Assembly: GCA_041485845.1 (NCBI GenBank) | Contig: JBGPKH010000408.1 | Coordinates: 1-8,068 of the forward strand | Direction of reading: 5' to 3' | Source of the DNA: OMOG01 sp041485845 | GTDB lineage: Bacteria > Acidobacteriota > Terriglobia > Bryobacterales > Bryobacteraceae | DNA: 8,068 nt | Shown: positions 4,262 through 8,068 of the stretch, piece by piece | How the letters are laid out: each line of letters opens with the position of its first letter | Position numbering within the stretch: position 1 is the first letter of the stretch | The notes under the pieces: model-generated | What the model was told of the DNA's origin: nothing | Seen by the model: only the letters and a program-made list of their open reading frames with translations | Database searches by the model: none | Position numbers and translations under genes: made by a program

Positions 4262-5785
4262 ATGCCTTTAGAGAATCCGTTCCAGGATCCGTTGCGCTTC
4301 GAAAGGCGCGTGCCGGAATGCGTCGTTGTGATTTTCGGAGCCAACGGCGACCTCACCAAGCGCAAGCTCATGCCCGCGCTCTACCGGCTGGCTTACGACC
4401 GGCGGCTTTCCGCGGGATTCGCCGTGGTGGGCATTTCGCGCACGCCGCTCACCGACGAAGCCTTCCGCGAAAAGATGCTGGAGTCGGTGAAGCAATTCTC
4501 CGAAGACACCAAGTTTGACGAGGACGTGTGGAACGCCTTCGCCGGCGGCCTGTTCTACCTGGCGGGCGACATCGGCGCTGCGGAGCTGTACCAGCAGCTT
4601 GCCGGGAAACTCACGGAGATCGAAGGGTCGCGCCACACCGGCGGCAACGTGCTCTTCTATCTCTCCACGCAGCCCAGCCAGTACGCACCCATCGCGGCGG
4701 GCCTTGGCAAGGCCGGACTCGGCAAGGGCAGCGGGTGGCGCCGCCTGGTAGTCGAGAAACCGTTCGGCCACGACCTGGCCAGCGCGCGCGAATTGAGCGA
4801 CCGCCTGCACGAGGTGTTCAACGAATCCGACGTCTACCGCATCGACCATTACCTGGGTAAGGAGACCGTGCAGAATATCCTGGCCTTCCGCTTCGGCAAC
4901 GGGATCTTCGAGCCCTTGTGGAATCGCCGTTACGTCAACCACGTGCAGATCACGGCGGCGGAATCGATCGGGGTGGAAGGGCGCGGCGCGTACTACCAGG
5001 AAGCGGGCGCGCTGGCGGACATGATCCAGAACCATCTGCTGCAGGTGATGGCCACCATCGCGATGGAGCCGAGCGCCAGCTTCCGGGCGACCTCCGTGCG
5101 CGATGAGCGGTCGAAGCTGCTGCGGTCCATCCGGCCCATGAAGCCGGACGAAATCCTCGAGAATACGGTGCCGGGACAATATGGGCCGGCGCACATCGGC
5201 GGGCAGGAGGTGCCGGGGTTCCGCCAGGAGCCGGGGGTCGATGCGCAGTCGCAGACCGACACCTACGCCGCGATCACGTTCTTCGTGGAGAACTGGCGGT
5301 GGGCCGGCGTGCCGTTCTACGTGCGCACGGGCAAGCGGCTGCCCAAGCGCGTCACCGAGATCGCCATTCAGTTCAACCGGGCGCCGCTCGCCATCTTCGA
5401 AGACCAGGACGGAGCCGCCAGCGCGCCCAACCTGCTGATCGTGCGCATCCAGCCGGAGGAGGGGATCTCGCTGAAGTTTCTCTCCAAGACGCCGGGCGCG
5501 GGGATGAAGCTGCGGCCGGTGTCGATGGATTTCAACTACGGATCGTCGTTCGGGGAGCGGTCGCCCTCGGCTTACGAGACGCTGCTGCTGGACGCGATCA
5601 TTGGAGACGCCACGCTCTATACGCGGCAGGACATGGTGGAGGCGAGTTGGACCGTGGTGGAGCCGATCCAGAGGGTGTGGCGCGAGACCAAGTTTGAGTT
5701 TCCGAACTACGCGGCGGGGACCTGGGGACCCGCGGCCTCCGATGAGATGCTGGCGCGGCGCGGCCACGTCTGGAGGAAACCGTAA
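4262..5785 (+). CDS. zwf: Glucose-6-phosphate 1-dehydrogenase
   Basis: The 507-residue protein oxidises glucose-6-phosphate to 6-phosphogluconolactone with NAD(P)+, the entry step of the oxidative pentose phosphate pathway, in the cytoplasm. The N-terminal Rossmann loop is GANGDLTKRKL (26-36; most relatives have GASGDL). Then come EKPFG (165-169), the substrate-binding/active-site motif RIDHYLGKE (193-201), and NHLLQVM with H258 at the place of the catalytic histidine; D195 and H196 are present. The C-terminal beta/alpha domain includes PFYVRTGKRLPKR. Length is normal. The start at 4262 (MPLENPF) is chosen over the open frame from 4094, which would translate through the palindromic element. 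No Shine-Dalgarno precedes it. Its TAA overlaps the opcA ATG by one base (TAATG), so the two are likely translated in a coupled way. It appears fully intact. Confidence 0.97.
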   Translation: MPLENPFQDPLRFERRVPECVVVIFGANGDLTKRKLMPALYRLAYDRRLSAGFAVVGISRTPLTDEAFREKMLESVKQFSEDTKFDEDVWNAFAGGLFYLAGDIGAAELYQQLAGKLTEIEGSRHTGGNVLFYLSTQPSQYAPIAAGLGKAGLGKGSGWRRLVVEKPFGHDLASARELSDRLHEVFNESDVYRIDHYLGKETVQNILAFRFGNGIFEPLWNRRYVNHVQITAAESIGVEGRGAYYQEAGALADMIQNHLLQVMATIAMEPSASFRATSVRDERSKLLRSIRPMKPDEILENTVPGQYGPAHIGGQEVPGFRQEPGVDAQSQTDTYAAITFFVENWRWAGVPFYVRTGKRLPKRVTEIAIQFNRAPLAIFEDQDGAASAPNLLIVRIQPEEGISLKFLSKTPGAGMKLRPVSMDFNYGSSFGERSPSAYETLLLDAIIGDATLYTRQDMVEASWTVVEPIQRVWRETKFEFPNYAAGTWGPAASDEMLARRGHVWRKP

Positions 5786-6777
5786 TGGGAGCCACGGTGG
5801 CGCCGGACCACATCCTGAAAGAGCTGGCCGATCTGTGGGTCTCGCTCGGAAAACAGGAATCCGAAGGCGGTACGTGTGTGCTGCGCGCCTGCTCCATGAC
5901 CCTGGTTGTGCTGGCGGAAGAGAGTGAGGACGTCAGCGGGTTGGGAGAGACCGTAGCGGCGCTCATGCCCGAACACCCGGCGCGCACCATCGTCATCCGC
6001 CTGCGCGGCGCCGGAGAGCATACTCTCGCCGAGCGCGTGTACGCCCAGTGCTGGATGCCCTTCGGACAGCGCCGCCAGATCTGCTGCGAGCAGATCGAGA
6101 TCACGGCTTCGGATGCGGCCCTGGCGGACCTGGCGCCGGTGGTGCTGCCGCTGGCGGTGCCGGATCTGCCGCTGATCGTGTGGTGCCGCAGCGCCCGCCT
6201 GGTGGAAATGCCGGAGTTCCGCCAGATCGCGGCGATGGCGCACAAAGTCGTGCTGGATAGCAGTGTCATGCCGGATGGGCGCTCCGCCCTGCGCCTGCTG
6301 GCCGATACGTCGCGTCGCGGCGTGATGCTGGGCGATCTCTCCTGGACCCGGCTGACGCGGTGGCGCGAGATGCTCTCGCAGGTCTTCGAGAACCGCCGAT
6401 ACCTCGCGCTGTTGGACCAGGTCTCGAGCGTGCGGGTGAGCTATGGCGGGTCGTACGAAGTCTCCGCACGGTACGTGGGCGCCTGGGTCCTCGATGCGTT
6501 GGCGGACGCCGGGGTGCACGCGGCTTTGAGCGTGGCCGCCGAGCCGGGAGACAGTTTCCTGCGTCTGGAACTGGCGGGCGAAGCGGTTCGCGTGCAACTG
6601 GCGCGGCGCCGGGAGCGGCTGGAAATCACGGTGAACGATCTTTCGAACTGTACCAACCTGCCGCAACCCACCGACTACCTGTTGATGCGCGAGGAGCTCG
6701 GAATTGTGCGCCGCGACCCGGTGTTCGAGAGGACCCTGGCGTCCGCCGCCGGGCTCGCGTATCCTACGGACAAATGA
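5785..6777 (+). CDS. opcA: Glucose-6-phosphate dehydrogenase assembly protein OpcA
   Basis: This 330-residue protein follows zwf with a one-base overlap, and GGAGG at 5772-5776 serves as its ribosome-binding site. OpcA features in order: an N-terminal alpha/beta part with TLVVLAEE, the HPART motif at 64-68, ICCEQIEI (99-106, with C100-C101), VLPLAVPDLPLIVW (120-133), KVVLDS in the middle, and DLSWTRLTRWREML (184-197). Family knowledge: OpcA is needed for assembly or full activity of G6PDH and is best studied in cyanobacteria and actinobacteria, where zwf and opcA are neighbours; in cyanobacteria it takes part in thioredoxin control of G6PDH. The adjacent zwf supports that role here. Several cysteines are present, but which might be redox-active cannot be read. 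The stop overlaps the pgl ATG (ATGA). The family call is from motifs and context. Confidence 0.88.
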   Translation: MGATVAPDHILKELADLWVSLGKQESEGGTCVLRACSMTLVVLAEESEDVSGLGETVAALMPEHPARTIVIRLRGAGEHTLAERVYAQCWMPFGQRRQICCEQIEITASDAALADLAPVVLPLAVPDLPLIVWCRSARLVEMPEFRQIAAMAHKVVLDSSVMPDGRSALRLLADTSRRGVMLGDLSWTRLTRWREMLSQVFENRRYLALLDQVSSVRVSYGGSYEVSARYVGAWVLDALADAGVHAALSVAAEPGDSFLRLELAGEAVRVQLARRRERLEITVNDLSNCTNLPQPTDYLLMREELGIVRRDPVFERTLASAAGLAYPTDK

Positions 6778-7499
6778 GTGTCCGCTGGTTTACCTCGCCC
6801 GATGCGCCCGCGGCCGCCGAAGCCTGTGCGCATCACGTGATCGGCATCCTGGAGGAAGTACTTTCCGGCCAGGAGTTCGCGACATTGGCAGTTTCAGGCG
6901 GGTCGACGCCCCGTCTGCTGTTCGAGAAGCTGGTGCAATCCAAGTCCCACTGGGACCACGTTCATCTCTTTTTTGTTGACGAGCGCTGCGTGCCGCCCAC
7001 CGACCCGGCGAGCAATTACAAGCTGGCCGACGACTACCTGATCCGGCCGGCGCACATCCCGCACCGGCACGTGCACCGCATCGCCGGCGAAATTGCGCCC
7101 AAGGCCGCCGCCGAGCGGTATTCGCAGGAGATCCGCGATTTCTTCGGACTGGATGATGGCGAGTTTCCGCACTTCGACCTGGTGCATCGCGGCATGGGCC
7201 CGGACGCCCACAGCGCCAGTTTGTTTCCCGGGGATCCGCACATCGACGACCGCGAAGGCATCGCGGCGCACGTCTTCGTGCCGAAGTTCAACCAGTGGCG
7301 CGTGACGTTGCTCCCCGGCGCGCTGCTGGCGGCCAAGCACACTGTGTTTCTGGTTGCTGGCGCGGACAAGGCCGAGGCCGTGCGCGCGGTCTTCAAGGAA
7401 GAGTACGATCCCAGGAAGTACCCCGCCCAGATCGCGTCGCACCACGGGCGCGGCGTCACGTGGTTCCTGGATGTGCCGGCGGCGCGCTTGATGGACTAG
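6774..7499 (+). CDS. pgl: 6-phosphogluconolactonase
   Basis: The 241-residue protein hydrolyses 6-phosphogluconolactone to 6-phosphogluconate, the second oxidative pentose phosphate step. It belongs to the NagB/DevB (SugE-like) sugar isomerase fold. Motifs: SGGSTP at 41-46 (phosphate loop), FFVDERCVP around 67-74 followed by SNYKLA, and GMGPDAHSASLFPG at 140-153, holding the aspartate and histidine (D144, H146) of the active site. Most relatives have GPDGHTASLFPG, preceded by LVLLG; here it is DAHS preceded by LVHRG, a mild but real departure. The start at 6774 overlaps the opcA stop as ATGA, and MSVRWF fits the family start; the same frame is open back to 6360, inside opcA, and that part is not pgl. 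Third gene of the operon, so lactone removal is made together with lactone production. Confidence 0.95.
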   Translation: MSVRWFTSPDAPAAAEACAHHVIGILEEVLSGQEFATLAVSGGSTPRLLFEKLVQSKSHWDHVHLFFVDERCVPPTDPASNYKLADDYLIRPAHIPHRHVHRIAGEIAPKAAAERYSQEIRDFFGLDDGEFPHFDLVHRGMGPDAHSASLFPGDPHIDDREGIAAHVFVPKFNQWRVTLLPGALLAAKHTVFLVAGADKAEAVRAVFKEEYDPRKYPAQIASHHGRGVTWFLDVPAARLMD

Positions 7500-7518
7500 C
7501 CGGAGCGCAGTAGGTGGT

Positions 7519-7535
7519 GCGGACCCCCGGTCCGC
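7519..7535 (+). terminator. Hairpin after pgl, candidate terminator
   Basis: GCGGACC and GGTCCGC pair perfectly around CCC, beginning 20 bases after the pgl stop. There is no T-run; it could end transcription from both sides with Rho, or be another short interspersed palindrome. Confidence 0.35.
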
Positions 7536-7544
7536 CATAGGCAT

Positions 7545-7760
7545 CAAAATAGGCGACCGCTTCGACTTGAAGTGCTGGTGCGACAATATCTGCGCGGGAG
7601 GCTTGTCGGCTTGCAGGTAGGGATGGAAGTCGCGCCAGGTTTCGCCGCGCCGGTAGACGTTAAGACTGCCGTCATTGTTGATGCTGCTGCGCAGCACGCC
7701 TGTGAATTGCTGCGTAATTAAGCCAGGATCGAAGGGGGGCTGGTGGGCGCCGATTCCCGG
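7545..7760 (-). pseudogene. Unrecognised coding remnant in the gap after pgl
   Basis: This covers most of the 338-base gap between pgl and the last gene. One minus-strand frame has coding-like third positions and ordered-looking sequence: DPGLITQQFTGVLRSSINND, then GSLNVYRRGETWRDFHPYL, and on to HFKSKRS, after which it turns into antisense of pgl. There is no clear start codon or natural stop, and no intact gene on either strand. I do not recognise the family. An insertion-sequence or surface-protein fragment would both be possible, and chance openness cannot be excluded. The bases 7500-7544 and 7761-7837 show nothing else beyond the hairpin at 7519-7535. Confidence 0.25.
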
Positions 7761-7837
7761 CGCGGTCGCGATACCTGGCCGGACCGAGCCTCCAACTGGC
7801 GCGCAATGTCGTCGGGAATGCCGGAAACTCACTTGCG

Positions 7838-8068
7838 CTACGGCTTGCCGCTCGCCGCCTCCCGAACCGGCTCGGGAGGGCTCGCCTGGCGCAGCACGAA
7901 GTCCTCCATGGAGACGGTGTACTCGTCCTTCCCGGGCGCGTAGCGGACGCACGAGCGGGTCGGGTAGTACCCGGTCAGCGCGACGGCGTCGGGCGACTGG
8001 ATCGGGAAGCACGCGTCGGGCTTCGACAACATGTAGCTGCGGGCCAGCATCTCCTCCCAGAAGATGAC
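7838..8068 (-). CDS. C-terminal end of an unrecognised protein, 5' truncated by the window edge
   Basis: The minus-strand frame is open from the right edge and gives 76 residues down to TAG at 7838-7840. It begins VIFWEEMLARSYMLS, with a central PDAVALTGYYPTRSCVRYAP and a terminal part SMEDFVLRQASPPEPVREAA. Third codon positions are strongly G/C, and the composition is that of ordinary protein, so it is taken as a real gene. Two cysteines (ACFPIQ and SCVRY) could pair if the protein is exported. The ending is proline- and charge-rich and probably flexible. I do not recognise the family; an ATG at 8048-8050 is available but the frame continues upstream, so the true start lies outside the window. 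It converges on the pgl operon. Confidence 0.55.
   Translation of the reverse strand, partial: VIFWEEMLARSYMLSKPDACFPIQSPDAVALTGYYPTRSCVRYAPGKDEYTVSMEDFVLRQASPPEPVREAASGKP

Noticed and set aside
4268..5767. 499-residue open frame on the minus strand
   Set aside because: It is the antisense shadow of zwf, kept open by the high GC content; it is rich in His, Arg and Pro and matches no family.
6360..6773. Longer N-terminus for pgl from 6360
   Set aside because: That part lies in another frame of opcA; the ATGA overlap at 6774 and the family N-terminus fix the start.
6894..7499. Long minus-strand frame running from the right end into pgl
   Set aside because: Within pgl it is antisense sequence; only the part to the right of pgl (7545-7760) has any coding character.
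1..8068. CRISPR arrays, tRNA or rRNA genes
   Set aside because: No regularly spaced repeats, no cloverleaf with tRNA landmarks and no rRNA core sequence were seen; the cloverleaf-like element at 4105-4225 lacks tRNA features.

Overview
The window is GC-rich bacterial DNA. The best guess for its source is an Acidobacteriota genome close to Solibacter/Bryobacter. This rests on family knowledge, not on a search: there is a WD40-like (PD40) tail of the type found behind Hanks-type kinases in that phylum, a zwf-opcA-pgl operon, a small STAS protein, a HigBA module, and a palindrome-rich interspersed repeat.

Layout. (1) 1-311 (+) is the C-terminal end of a PD40/TolB-like propeller protein; 20 bases later lies an isolated kinase glycine-loop scrap (331-411). 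(2) 418-768 (-) is a dead toxin-antitoxin pair, an AbrB-type antitoxin with two frameshifts followed by a RelE/ParE toxin stump. (3) 846-1437 (+) is an intact higB-higA module with its own promoter and a pair of 9-bp repeats. (4) 1592-3273 (-) is a graveyard: a small conserved gene broken by an 8-bp tandem duplication, then a NitT/TauT-type ABC transporter (permease and ATPase, with an MgtE-N-like domain in front) spread over all three minus frames. (5) 3319-3654 (+) is an intact STAS anti-anti-sigma-like gene, and 3770-4060 (+) a small exported protein. (6) 4105-4225 is a 121-bp element with 14-bp perfect terminal inverted repeats enclosing four hairpins. (7) 4262-7499 (+) is the operon zwf-opcA-pgl, with TAATG and ATGA overlaps. 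(8) 7500-7837 has no intact gene, and 7838-8068 (-) is the C-terminal end of an unrecognised gene entering from the right.

How it works together. The metabolic core is the oxidative pentose phosphate branch: Zwf oxidises glucose-6-phosphate, OpcA is expected to help assemble or activate Zwf, and Pgl hydrolyses the resulting lactone, giving NADPH and 6-phosphogluconate. The left 3.3 kb is a decaying accessory zone in which, of the sequences I recognise, only the self-maintaining HigBA module and the STAS gene remain open. Because the long genes at 4262-7499 contain no frameshift, the many frameshifts on the left look like real gene decay and not poor sequence quality.
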